Position numbers and translations under genes: made by a program. Positions 18,075-27,510 of a DNA stretch of 64,000 nucleotides are shown here, in pieces; the stretch's first letter is position 1; each line of letters begins with the position of its first letter. A model generated the notes under the pieces. It searched no databases, was not told the DNA's origin, and worked only from the letters and a program-made list of their open reading frames with translations. The DNA lies in the NCBI RefSeq assembly GCF_900100945.1, contig NZ_FNCG01000013.1, forward strand, positions 152,664 to 216,663. Direction: 5' to 3'. Source of the DNA: Mucilaginibacter gossypii (GTDB taxonomy: Bacteria; Bacteroidota; Bacteroidia; Sphingobacteriales; Sphingobacteriaceae).

Positions 18075-21000
18075 TCATGGGCTTACTATCATGCGCAATG
18101 GTGCCAGATTGTTGATCTGAACAAAGTAAACACCGGTCATATACGAGCGGGTTAACTGAACCCCAAGGTTACCGCCAAAACCACGATACCTGCCGCTTTG
18201 CATAACCTTGCCAAAATTATCCCGGATAACCAGGTTGATCTCTTTCTGCTCCAGGTCGGGCGTTAGTTTAATGTTGAAGCTGCGTGCAGCCACCGGGTTT
18301 GGGTAGATCACATTGTTTTGAACAGTACCGATAGGTGCGCTGTTATCTTGTACAATGCCGGTTTTTTGACCTAAGGTTGAAGCCAGCGAATTGCTGCTGA
18401 GCAATGTAGGTTCCGTTCCATAAATCAGCTGATCTTTATAATAAACAGTAATATGGCTGTTAAGCGCCATAGCAGCTTTGGCAGCAAACGAATAATCATT
18501 GGCCTCGTTAAATGCCGACCAGTCTGTTTTATTAACCTGGTATTGAATGTTACCGGTATTGCTTAAGGGGTAAAGCGAACCGGCCGATGGATCGATGGTT
18601 AATTCAAGATAGGTGTCTGCCCCGGTTAAAGGGGGACTTAAAGTAACAAACCGGTTGTTGATTTTGCTGTTGCCCAGTTTGGCATAGCTTACCGAGAAAT
18701 TCAATCCTGCTGTGCCTTCGCGGCTAAACCAATAACGAATGGAAAGATCGCTGTAATTGACAGGCACGTTTCCTGTATTGTTAAGCACCAGGTAGGTACT
18801 GATCGTATTTCCGGATGTGCTTTGATTTTGGTTTTGATAAGATACAGTAAAAGCCGTGGTAGCTGTAACTGCAGCCGGCTCGGTACCGTAAATTAACTGC
18901 CCGTTGCGGTAAAGGGTGATATGGCTGTTTGCGGCATAGCTCCCGGTGTATGGCAGGTATGAATAATCATCGGCCTCCGAAAAGTTTGACCAGTCCTGGT
19001 TTGCAAACCTCGACTGAATAACCCCGGAATTGCCGCCTGCGCTGAGCTGGCCGTTATTCAGGAAACCATATTCAATATAACCCAGGGCGCCTGTGCGCGG
19101 GTTGGGTAACTGAACATATTTCATGGTAACGTTACTGTTCCCCATTTGGGCATAATCAATCCATGAATTGATCCCGGCATAATTTTCCGCGGTAAACCAA
19201 TACCTCATGGTCAGCTCGTTTAAATTAATGGCGACAGAATCCTGGTTAACAATTTTCAGAAATGGCTTAATGAGATTGTTTACAGGCTGGTTGTTATCCC
19301 CGTCGGAGTATTGTACCTGGACATTGTATGGCAATACGGTGAAGGCTTTGCTTGAGGCTGTCGTGTCAAAACGAGCGTTGCCACCTTGCTGCGCTATGAT
19401 AGTACTGCTGCCCGCACCTACAATATGCAGCTTGTTATTGATTACCGTAGCTACGTTTAAGTTTGAGCTGGTGTAAACAACTGTAAGCCCGGAAGTAGCT
19501 GTCGCATTCAGGCTGATATCTGCATCGCCAGGCCTGCTTAAAGGCAACGCGGCAAAACTTATGCTTTGGCTCAGTTTGTTAACAGTTAAGGTTTGTGTAA
19601 CCGGTGATGCCGCAAGGTAATTAGCATTCCCACCCTGCGAGGCGGTGATCACGGCCGTACCCGCACCGGTGATGTGCAACTTTGTGCCCGCTACCTGAAC
19701 TACCGTACTGTCCGAACTGCTATAACTTACCGCAAGGCCAGAACTGGCTACAGCACCGGCCATAAAATCGCTGTCGGCAACTGTTTTTCCAGGGATCGCA
19801 TTAAACGTAATGGTTTGTGCTTTTTGGCTAACGGTGAGGCTTTGATTAATAGAAGTAGCTGCTTTAAAACTGCTGTTTCCGGCCTGGGATGCAATGATGG
19901 TTGTTGTTCCGGCCGCTTTAATGTGGATGGCGCCATTGATCACACTGGCAACAGTAGTATCTGAACTGCTGTAGGAAACCGCTAAACCTGATGAAGCTGT
20001 TGCAACGGGCACAAAATCGGCATCGCCAAATGTTTTTCCGCTGAGGGACGCGAAGGTAATTGTTTGATCACCCAATACATCGGCAGCAATTTCGGTGCTG
20101 CTTAATGCCCTGCCGTAGATCTTGAAATTATCAATGGAGCCTTTGAACATCGGATCGGCAAACTGCGATTTGCCCAGATAATTTTGTGTGGTGCTGCCGA
20201 GCGCCGATGGTTTGATGGTAATGTTTGTTGAGGAGGTAACCGATGTACCATTTACATAAAGTGTGGTAGTAGTGCCCGCCCGCGTTACCGCCAGGTAGGT
20301 CCAGGTATTTAATGGGAAGGTGTAATTGTAATTGATATTCTGTTCTGCAGCCGAGCCGTTTTTAGTAGCGTAACGAATGGTTGACTGCCCGTTGGTAACA
20401 CCGGCCTGTACAGTAAGGAACATGTATTGGGTAGTGCTTGAGCCAAAGTCAAAAACACGCATCCAGGTACTTATGGCGTCCATCCGCACCCAGGCAGATA
20501 TGGTAAAATCGTTCAGGGTACTGAAAATACCGGCAGGCAATGTTGCATAAGCGTTCGCAGAACCATCAAGCAGCAAAGATTTTCCATATTTACCCGCAGC
20601 ACGGCTTGCTGTTGCCGCGAGTGCAGCATGATTGGCGCCCCAGGCATCAATGCCTTTACTACTGCTTTCCTCATCAAATTGATAAAAGTCGCGTTGCCCG
20701 GCATTGGGTTTAGCAACCGCTTCTGTGCTTTGGGTACCTTCGCCGGTGCTGTCTGCAGGGGCTATAACATAAAAATAGGTTGTGCCATTGCTTACATTGC
20801 TGTCGGTGAAGGTAAGGTTACTAACCGAGCCAAGTGCGGTATATGGCCCGCCGGAAGTTGTTGAACGTTTAACGTTATAACTGTAGCCTGGAAGTGATTG
20901 CCATTCAAGGATGTTTTTGGCATCGCCCGCGGCAACTGTCAAAGAGTTTACAGCACTGCTAAGTACCGTGAGTACCAATGTGGAAGTACCTGTTGTACTG

Positions 21001-24000
21001 CCGTTGCCTGCCGACAGGCTTACATTAAAGGTGCCTGATTCTGTTGGTTTTCCTGAAATTTTGCCTGATAAAGAATCAATTTGTAACCCAGCCGGCAATC
21101 CGCTGGCCGAAAAATGGTTGGGCGACTTAATTCCTGTTACCGTATAAGTCATAGGTTTTCCTATCAGCGTGGTATCCGTTGGCGCGCTGGTGATAATTAC
21201 CGGTAATGGCCGGTCGTCCAGGAGCACCACATCATTGCCCGTACCGCCTTTATAGCTGATGCGAAGCGTGAAATTACCAACAGTTATCGGGGCAAGTTCG
21301 GGCAAACCTTTAAATGTACCGGATATTGCCGCACTTCCGGTGTTATCAATGATAGTGAACGAACTTCCCTGGGCCAGGCTGGTCGAGTCGATAGCCGTGA
21401 TCTGTAGTTTAGGCTGGTTCACTAAATTAACAATGGCTGTACTTACCTTATCACTGGTGGCCGAACTGGTGCTTAATTCTACTCTATAGGTGGCATCGGC
21501 ATTCATGGTGAGGGTGCCCACTTTTATGGTGCCAATGGACTGGTTACCAGGTGCCAATGCCGCTCCTGTACCCGAACCGGTACCGATAGTAGCCGATGAT
21601 GTGCTTTTACCACTGCCGCCAAACGTGCCGGCCGTTGCAACCACCGGACTGGTGAATGTGCCGCTGTTAGGATCGTTATTGAGCAAATAAGTGCCGTTTT
21701 TTATCGTCGTTGTTCCGGAATAAGCCTGGTTACCGGTAAATGTCAGAATAGCTGTTCCAACTTTCTCTACGTTCATACTGCCGGTCATCGTTCCGCCGTA
21801 GCTGGTAGTTATATTCAGTGCACCGATGCTGATGGTTGGGCTGCCGCCACCATCTGTACGGATGGCGCCCCTGCCGCTCAATGAGCCAAAGCTGATGGTG
21901 CCGGTAGGGAACATGATGCCCTGGCAATCATTGCCGTTGGCGTCGAGGTTCCATGATGCATTCGCGCTGCCTGATTGCGGCACTTCAAAACGGGTACGTG
22001 AGTTGCCGCTGCGTAATTTGGATACAAAGTACCCGGTAAAGCTGCTGTTATCGGCAAACAAATGTAAACCGGCATATACGTTACCATCCTGAATAATTGT
22101 TCCGCTGCCGGTAAGCCGCCCGTAAAGGTTCAATGCGTTGCTGGTTTGGTAAAAATAACTGGTTTTTCCGGCAGCGATTTCAATATCGTTGTATAAGGTA
22201 GCATCACCGTTCGCCGAAAAAAGCGCGCCGCCGTTCATGGTTATTTTTCCGGTACCGAGCGGGCCTGATGTAGGGGCGGAGGGCGCTCCTGTACTTGTTC
22301 CGGATATTTCCATCCCATAAACTGGCGGCCAGCTTTGCCCGTTCCCGTTGAGGATAGTACCGCCGGAGTAGGTGTTATTGCCTCCTGCGTACAGGAACCC
22401 GATACCGTTCTTGAGCAGGCTGCCTGTGCCTGTTATTTGCCCGATTAATGATACGGTGCCGCTTACATTGGGGGTGTTTACATTGAGTAACGTATCGAGC
22501 GTTACAGGCATCTTCAGGGTTTGATACCCAGAGCTGTTATTAACCAGGTCATTTCGCAAATGAATTGCTGCGCCGTCAATGGTATAGTTGCTGGCGTTTG
22601 CATTAAACTGGATTCTCGAGGCTACGAGGTTTGGGATGTCGTTGGTCAGTACGGTATCTGCACTATTTTGAAAAGTAATAATGGCTGGATTAACCGGTGT
22701 CGCGTTTTCCTGCCAGTTGCTGGCCAGGGTAAGCGAGTCGGACTCGGGCTGCTGGCTCCATGTTGAAGTGCTTGAGCCGGGTACGCCAAATGTTTCGGCC
22801 GAATTGGAGCTTTCTTTGGTTTGGCCCACAGATGAAACAACATAGTAGTATGGGCTTCCGTTGCTTACATTCAGATCCGCGTATGCCGTAGTTGAAACAT
22901 TGGCTACAGTAGTATAAGGACCGCCGCTTATCGTAGCGCGTTTTACATTATAAGTAGCCGCACCTGCTGCTGCATTCCAGCTCAAGTCAACTTCCTTGTT
23001 TTTATTAACAGCTGCAGGCTGCGCCGGGGCAGCCGGTGGTACTGATGAAAAAATAACATTTGAGTTTCCGCTTTCCAATGTTCCGGCAAGCGCGGTCACT
23101 ACATAATAATTGTTTACCTCGGGTACAGGGCTGGCATCAATATATGATGTGTTGGTTATACCTGATTGTATAGTGGTAAACGGCCCGGTGGATGATGACG
23201 ACCGTTTTACCGAATAGCTGGTAGCATTGGCTGAAGCTACCCAGGAAATATTAATTTGTGTAGCGTTAACAACCGCCGCCGCAGCTGAAGCGGGCGCTGC
23301 CGGCGCCTGGTTATTGACCACATTCAGCATGAGGGTTGCCGTGCCGGTGCCGCTGGCATTAGTGGCGGCTATGGTAATTTCGCTTTGCCCTAACGCGGTA
23401 GGTGTACCCGAGATGATACCGGTGGCCGCATCAATGCTAAGCCCTGCCGGCAAGCCGCTGGCACTATAAGAAGATGGATTAGCACTGGCTACGATGTTAT
23501 AACTGAAAGGCCCACCACTGGTAGCTGTGGCTGTGGTAGCACTGCTAATCTCCGGAGACCCGGCAGGTGCAGATTGACTATAGGCTACATTACTGAACGT
23601 GGCTATATTTAGCGCCGAGTTATTACTGGAAAGGGCATAAAATCCGGCATACAAATCCGTGGGGAAACCTGTTGCAGAATACCAGCAACCGAGACCGGTC
23701 CAACTAATGCCATCCTGCGAATGGTATGTAAATATGCGGGTGCCTACACGCTCAATTTTTAACCACCAGGGGGCTTTGGGTTGGTAGTGGTTTCCGGCAC
23801 CGCCTGTCGCTTTAAGGAAAATATCATAAAAAGCCGAACCGGGCGCCAGCGATTGGCGTAGCATGACCCCGCAACCACCGGTATTTAACGACATATTCTC
23901 AACTTTTACTACCAGTCCGGCATCGCCGCTAATTTTCTTAAAATTAAAGCTAAAAGCATTACTGGTAGAAGTTCCGGCGCCTTGAAGTGTCCAAACCCCG

Positions 24001-25244
24001 TTATTGTAGGCAGCGCTGCCCGCCAACCCGGTATTACCGATATCAATATTGGTAAGGTTGCTCACCGGCTGCACATGATCAGCAGGATAATATACCTGGG
24101 GCAACTTAACCGCGGTAGATGTATCTGATGATTTCAGGTATAAGAAATTGCCGCCGGCAGGAGAATAATTGGTGGCACCGGGCTGCATTAATGCGGCTCT
24201 CATCCTGTCGGTATTAGGGGTAGGTATTCCCTTGCGTACAGCATAAGCGCTGTAAATAAGATTAGTCATGTCGCCAACCCTCGCTCCGGGCTGAATACCC
24301 CAGTTAGTCCAATAACTTGCATACCCTCCCAGCGGGATAAAGGTCATTGTTGCTCCGTCAAAAGCGTATTTATGATACAGTTCACCGATAGCCAATACCC
24401 GGTTATCCAATTCGGCAAACATATCTGCACCTTGCTTGTAGGCAACTTCTGCACCCCAGGCCAGTGCGGCTGCCTGCACACGCCAATGGTCGTCGCGGCC
24501 CGAATCCCCAACTTCGCCACCGGGCAACGAATTGCGCATACCTCCTCCGGCATCCATCCGGTACACTTCCACCGCCTGGTTAAACCGGGTTACATCATCA
24601 CAAAAAACGGATGCGGCAAGAGCTATTTTTAACTGGAGGGCTCCTTTATTCGCGTCGCGCAAGGGGCTTGGTACCCAGGAAGTAGGGAATAAAACATTAG
24701 CAAAATAATTTTTTACGTGCTGTGTGTTGGCTGCGGTCCAACCGGGAAAAGTACAACGAAGGATTTCAGCACCTACGCCCCAATACTGCGCATAGTCGCC
24801 AATATCCAGCATTGATTCTCCGCCGCCCCATGTAGTATTGGTTACTGCCCAGGCATCCAACATATTAGTAGCTTTGCGGGCATAAGTTGAGTCGCCTGTA
24901 AACCACCACATCCAGGCCAGGTTGTGAACAGCCTGCATGTCTTCAATCCAGGCACTGTTGTTTAGGTTTGGCGCCCTTGTAACAGTTGCAAAAGGCCCCT
25001 TTTGCCCATAGCCCAATTGTGAATGCGAGCCGTTTTTAAATGCATTATAACCGGATAGCCATGGTTCGCGGCTAATGTTGGCTTTCAATTGATCCAAATC
25101 GGCCCGGTTAAAGGCCACGCCAGGATGGACAAAAGGTTGGGCGCATACACCCATCGTGACAAACATCGACAGCGAAAACAACAGCAGCCTTATCTGCCGG
25201 TGCGTACCTGTCAAATAATTACAAAGCGTAAAAAGTTTTTTCAT
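18075..25244 (-). CDS. Giant T9SS-secreted alginate-lyase-fold protein with two CBM3 modules
   Basis: A 2389-residue multi-modular extracellular protein. Approximate layout: signal peptide 1-36; alginate-lyase-family (alpha/alpha) domain 40-375 (NSAWIEDMQAVHNLAWMWWF, GRDDHWRVQAAALAWGAEVA); DUF1349-like concanavalin fold 400-555; putative Ig 560-645; two fibronectin III 645-825; autotransporter-type beta-strand repeats 826-1340 (GNNTYSGGTILNGNG); a second putative Ig 1345-1430; a third FN3; LamG 1516-1720; three 82-residue Ig-like repeats 1725-1970 (GLAVSYSSSDTTVASV); two CBM3-like modules from about 1973 and 2131, each ending GQLIYGTEP or DQLIYGTEP; and a type IX sorting domain from about 2309 (VIYPNPVAARSF). 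It probably attacks an acidic polysaccharide while anchored to crystalline glycan. It is a single long frame without interruption. Confidence 0.88.
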   Translation of the reverse strand: MKKLFTLCNYLTGTHRQIRLLLFSLSMFVTMGVCAQPFVHPGVAFNRADLDQLKANISREPWLSGYNAFKNGSHSQLGYGQKGPFATVTRAPNLNNSAWIEDMQAVHNLAWMWWFTGDSTYARKATNMLDAWAVTNTTWGGGESMLDIGDYAQYWGVGAEILRCTFPGWTAANTQHVKNYFANVLFPTSWVPSPLRDANKGALQLKIALAASVFCDDVTRFNQAVEVYRMDAGGGMRNSLPGGEVGDSGRDDHWRVQAAALAWGAEVAYKQGADMFAELDNRVLAIGELYHKYAFDGATMTFIPLGGYASYWTNWGIQPGARVGDMTNLIYSAYAVRKGIPTPNTDRMRAALMQPGATNYSPAGGNFLYLKSSDTSTAVKLPQVYYPADHVQPVSNLTNIDIGNTGLAGSAAYNNGVWTLQGAGTSTSNAFSFNFKKISGDAGLVVKVENMSLNTGGCGVMLRQSLAPGSAFYDIFLKATGGAGNHYQPKAPWWLKIERVGTRIFTYHSQDGISWTGLGCWYSATGFPTDLYAGFYALSSNNSALNIATFSNVAYSQSAPAGSPEISSATTATATSGGPFSYNIVASANPSSYSASGLPAGLSIDAATGIISGTPTALGQSEITIAATNASGTGTATLMLNVVNNQAPAAPASAAAAVVNATQINISWVASANATSYSVKRSSSSTGPFTTIQSGITNTSYIDASPVPEVNNYYVVTALAGTLESGNSNVIFSSVPPAAPAQPAAVNKNKEVDLSWNAAAGAATYNVKRATISGGPYTTVANVSTTAYADLNVSNGSPYYYVVSSVGQTKESSNSAETFGVPGSSTSTWSQQPESDSLTLASNWQENATPVNPAIITFQNSADTVLTNDIPNLVASRIQFNANASNYTIDGAAIHLRNDLVNNSSGYQTLKMPVTLDTLLNVNTPNVSGTVSLIGQITGTGSLLKNGIGFLYAGGNNTYSGGTILNGNGQSWPPVYGMEISGTSTGAPSAPTSGPLGTGKITMNGGALFSANGDATLYNDIEIAAGKTSYFYQTSNALNLYGRLTGSGTIIQDGNVYAGLHLFADNSSFTGYFVSKLRSGNSRTRFEVPQSGSANASWNLDANGNDCQGIMFPTGTISFGSLSGRGAIRTDGGGSPTISIGALNITTSYGGTMTGSMNVEKVGTAILTFTGNQAYSGTTTIKNGTYLLNNDPNSGTFTSPVVATAGTFGGSGKSTSSATIGTGSGTGAALAPGNQSIGTIKVGTLTMNADATYRVELSTSSATSDKVSTAIVNLVNQPKLQITAIDSTSLAQGSSFTIIDNTGSAAISGTFKGLPELAPITVGNFTLRISYKGGTGNDVVLLDDRPLPVIITSAPTDTTLIGKPMTYTVTGIKSPNHFSASGLPAGLQIDSLSGKISGKPTESGTFNVSLSAGNGSTTGTSTLVLTVLSSAVNSLTVAAGDAKNILEWQSLPGYSYNVKRSTTSGGPYTALGSVSNLTFTDSNVSNGTTYFYVIAPADSTGEGTQSTEAVAKPNAGQRDFYQFDEESSSKGIDAWGANHAALAATASRAAGKYGKSLLLDGSANAYATLPAGIFSTLNDFTISAWVRMDAISTWMRVFDFGSSTTQYMFLTVQAGVTNGQSTIRYATKNGSAAEQNINYNYTFPLNTWTYLAVTRAGTTTTLYVNGTSVTSSTNITIKPSALGSTTQNYLGKSQFADPMFKGSIDNFKIYGRALSSTEIAADVLGDQTITFASLSGKTFGDADFVPVATASSGLAVSYSSSDTTVASVINGAIHIKAAGTTTIIASQAGNSSFKAATSINQSLTVSQKAQTITFNAIPGKTVADSDFMAGAVASSGLAVSYSSSDSTVVQVAGTKLHITGAGTAVITASQGGNANYLAASPVTQTLTVNKLSQSISFAALPLSRPGDADISLNATATSGLTVVYTSSNLNVATVINNKLHIVGAGSSTIIAQQGGNARFDTTASSKAFTVLPYNVQVQYSDGDNNQPVNNLIKPFLKIVNQDSVAINLNELTMRYWFTAENYAGINSWIDYAQMGNSNVTMKYVQLPNPRTGALGYIEYGFLNNGQLSAGGNSGVIQSRFANQDWSNFSEADDYSYLPYTGSYAANSHITLYRNGQLIYGTEPAAVTATTAFTVSYQNQNQSTSGNTISTYLVLNNTGNVPVNYSDLSIRYWFSREGTAGLNFSVSYAKLGNSKINNRFVTLSPPLTGADTYLELTIDPSAGSLYPLSNTGNIQYQVNKTDWSAFNEANDYSFAAKAAMALNSHITVYYKDQLIYGTEPTLLSSNSLASTLGQKTGIVQDNSAPIGTVQNNVIYPNPVAARSFNIKLTPDLEQKEINLVIRDNFGKVMQSGRYRGFGGNLGVQLTRSYMTGVYFVQINNLAPLRMIVSP

Positions 25245-25408
25245 GGTTTAATTGTTTAGGTAAACATATTTACTGCCGTTCCGGTATGTTTGGAAGTCGT
25301 GTAAGAGCGTGGAACAAAACAGTTTTATAATCGGACACACCAAAGACAATGACTGCTGTAAATGATACTCACAGCAAACTGGTGTTTTTTGAAATTTTTA
25401 TGACGTTA

Positions 25409-25416
25409 AAGCGCTT
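25409..25416. promoter_or_regulatory. Possible LacI-family half-operator core
   Basis: AAGCGCTT inside GTTAAAGCGCTTGGAA, about 165 bases upstream of the giant lyase-fold gene. A central CG palindrome of this kind is common in LacI-family operators, and a LacI regulator is encoded at 29459. The symmetry does not extend beyond eight bases, so this is only a candidate. Confidence 0.2.
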
Positions 25417-25535
25417 GGAATAAGCTGCTTTGTGTATGGGTAAGTATTGTAGAAGTAATTAAAGATTCTTTCAATTCCTTTCTTGAGCTATTGTCTGTAC
25501 ACTCCTTCAATGATTTATTATCAATTGAAAAACGG

Positions 25536-25686
25536 TGTCATTTCGACGAACGTAGCGTCGGGAAAGTGTGTTGGGGGAGGAGAAATCTTCTACACCATGT
25601 CCGCGAGCTTTTCACGTTACTTGGCATATCGTATAAGATCTCCTTTGCTCGCTCGCTCAGGCCTCCACAGCTCTATTGAAATGACA
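25536..25686. repeat. MITE-like intergenic element with 11-base inverted ends
   Basis: The 151-base unit begins TGTCATTTCGA and ends TTGAAATGACA, inverted ends matching at 10 of 11 positions. Its interior (GGAGAAATCTTCTACACC and TCCTTTGCTCGCTCGCTCAG) is typical of the short interspersed repeats found between genes in Sphingobacteriaceae. It fills much of the 572-base space between the giant lyase-fold gene and the GH28-like gene; the rest of that space shows no gene. Confidence 0.6.
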
Positions 25687-25816
25687 TTTTCTTTTAGTTG
25701 AAAAGAAGTGTACACAACAGTAGTTTCCCAAGAAGGGAATCGCACAATTTAATACCTTAAAAATATTAGTGGAGATATAAAAGATTGCACACAAGGACAG
25801 GTAGTCAATCTTACCC

Positions 25817-27301
25817 TCAATCCTTGCGCGGAAACTGGACCCCGTCCACATGTTCACCCACAAATATGTTAGCCATATCGCTTGTTTTATAAAAGCCGGG
25901 TTTGCCCGGCATCTTATCGAATATCAGGGTGCTGTTTATCTTCAGGTTTTCAAATATAACTTTCCTGATGCCGCGTTTGTCATCATAGCCGGCTATAACA
26001 GACATATTAGCCCGCGTCCCGTTATAATTAACATTCCTGAACAGTATGTTCTCGATCCCCAGCCCGGGAGAGGTGTTATATTTTCGGTTGTACATCACTC
26101 TTAAATTAAACAGTTGCCCCTTGCGGATATCCTCAATCTCCACGTTTTCAAAACTGGCGTTCCTGATCAGGTTGCTGTCGCCGGCATTAAGTGATATGCA
26201 GCCCTGGTAATCAAGCTGGTTTTCGTTATGGTCAAGTACGGTCATATTTTGAACCCGGATATTCTGTAATGTGTCCGGGTGGTCAGTATCGCCGTGGGTG
26301 CCTATCAGTAGCGGGTGGGCTACATCTGCCCATAAAATGGCGTTGTTAACTGTAATATCGGAGGTATTGCCATAATAATTCCAACGGTGACCGTAAATAG
26401 CGATACAATCGTCAGAGTTTCGCATGTATATATGATCGAGCTTAATATCCTGACTACAGAAAATGTCTATGCCATCGGCATTACCGGTAGAACTAAAAGC
26501 TTTGAAATTGCTTATTTTCACATGCTTTGATTCGCCCATCAAAATAGAATAACCCGTTGGGAGTTCAATGATCCCGTCGATACTGATGGTATTGCTGTAC
26601 TGGATGATCAAATGATCGTTCCTTAATTTTGAGGGTGTTCCTGTAGTATTTTGTGGTTTAACGCTGTCGTCCTGTACCGGGTGTTGTGTAAGGATTCCGC
26701 GGCCGCAGATCCTGACGTTCTCTGCATGATCTATAACAAATGAGCCTTCAACAATAGCGCCGCCGGCCACATACACGGTTTTACCCGAGGGGATCACCAT
26801 CCGGCCGATTTTATGGATGCCCGGGCCAAAATAAAGTGTTTGCGCATCGGCTTTTGTGGGACGGCTGCTTTCTATAGGATTGGCAAAAATCTGCAGGTTT
26901 TCAAAAATGTTGCCGTTTACCTCTAACGAAACATATTGCGAAGCGCTTAATTCAAATTCTACAACGTTGCCTTTAACCTCGGGCTTGATGCCGTATGCGG
27001 TAGGTCTGATCCTTACTTCTTTGATATTCCCCAGGTTTAGCTTAACCCGGAGCTTTACTGAACCGGAACAATCAAAATAAGTAAAAGCGGTTTTTTTAAT
27101 AATGCGCTGCGTGTCAAAACGAGCCGCAACATCGGCGTTATATACATCTAAGGGCTGCCAGTTGCCTGTACCCTGCCGCACATCTACTTTAATTGTATGA
27201 TTAACTAAGTTACTTTCGGGTGCTTTATAAGTTATGATTTCTGCCTTGACTGTTTTTAATAAAAATACGACTGCACATGCCAGTGCCAGGAATTTGTTCA
27301 T
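25817..27301 (-). CDS. GH28-like (polygalacturonase-fold) glycoside hydrolase
   Basis: The ATG at 27301 gives a 494-residue protein with a clean signal peptide (MNKFLALACAVVFLLKTVKA); the frame is open 42 codons further upstream, but that part lacks a signal-like start. An N-terminal beta domain (to about 150) precedes a right-handed beta-helix with GH28-type acidic motifs: Asp276 in GNADGIDIF and Asp297-Asp298 in NSDDCIAIYGHRW. The classical GHG motif is replaced by IGTHGDTDHP and a canonical RIK is not evident, so this belongs to the divergent GH28-like group common in Bacteroidota PULs. Polygalacturonase or rhamnogalacturonan-active function is possible but unproven. It diverges from the GH97 gene at 27511. 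Confidence 0.78.
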   Translation of the reverse strand: MNKFLALACAVVFLLKTVKAEIITYKAPESNLVNHTIKVDVRQGTGNWQPLDVYNADVAARFDTQRIIKKTAFTYFDCSGSVKLRVKLNLGNIKEVRIRPTAYGIKPEVKGNVVEFELSASQYVSLEVNGNIFENLQIFANPIESSRPTKADAQTLYFGPGIHKIGRMVIPSGKTVYVAGGAIVEGSFVIDHAENVRICGRGILTQHPVQDDSVKPQNTTGTPSKLRNDHLIIQYSNTISIDGIIELPTGYSILMGESKHVKISNFKAFSSTGNADGIDIFCSQDIKLDHIYMRNSDDCIAIYGHRWNYYGNTSDITVNNAILWADVAHPLLIGTHGDTDHPDTLQNIRVQNMTVLDHNENQLDYQGCISLNAGDSNLIRNASFENVEIEDIRKGQLFNLRVMYNRKYNTSPGLGIENILFRNVNYNGTRANMSVIAGYDDKRGIRKVIFENLKINSTLIFDKMPGKPGFYKTSDMANIFVGEHVDGVQFPRKD

Positions 27302-27510
27302 AGAAGTTTTTATAGTGTATAGAGGAAGACAATAAAGGCGGATTCTCATACTCAATAAAAAAACTATATCGAAAAAATAACTGCATTTGCCGGAGATAAT
27401 GTGCCCTAATGAGATACCTAGGAACAATTTGAACTAAATCACTAATCTCTTTGAGTATATTTAATAGCATTGCTTGTCCTTATTACTGTTGTTGCCCTGT
27501 ATCCTGAACA

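Noticed and set aside
20700..23600. Repetitive stretches in the giant gene as a CRISPR or tandem DNA array
   Set aside because: They encode FN3, Ig and beta-strand protein modules in one open frame with no regular spacers.
25253..25264. GTTTAGGTAAAC upstream of the giant lyase-fold gene as a LacI operator
   Set aside because: It lacks the central CG pair typical of the family and is short enough to occur by chance.
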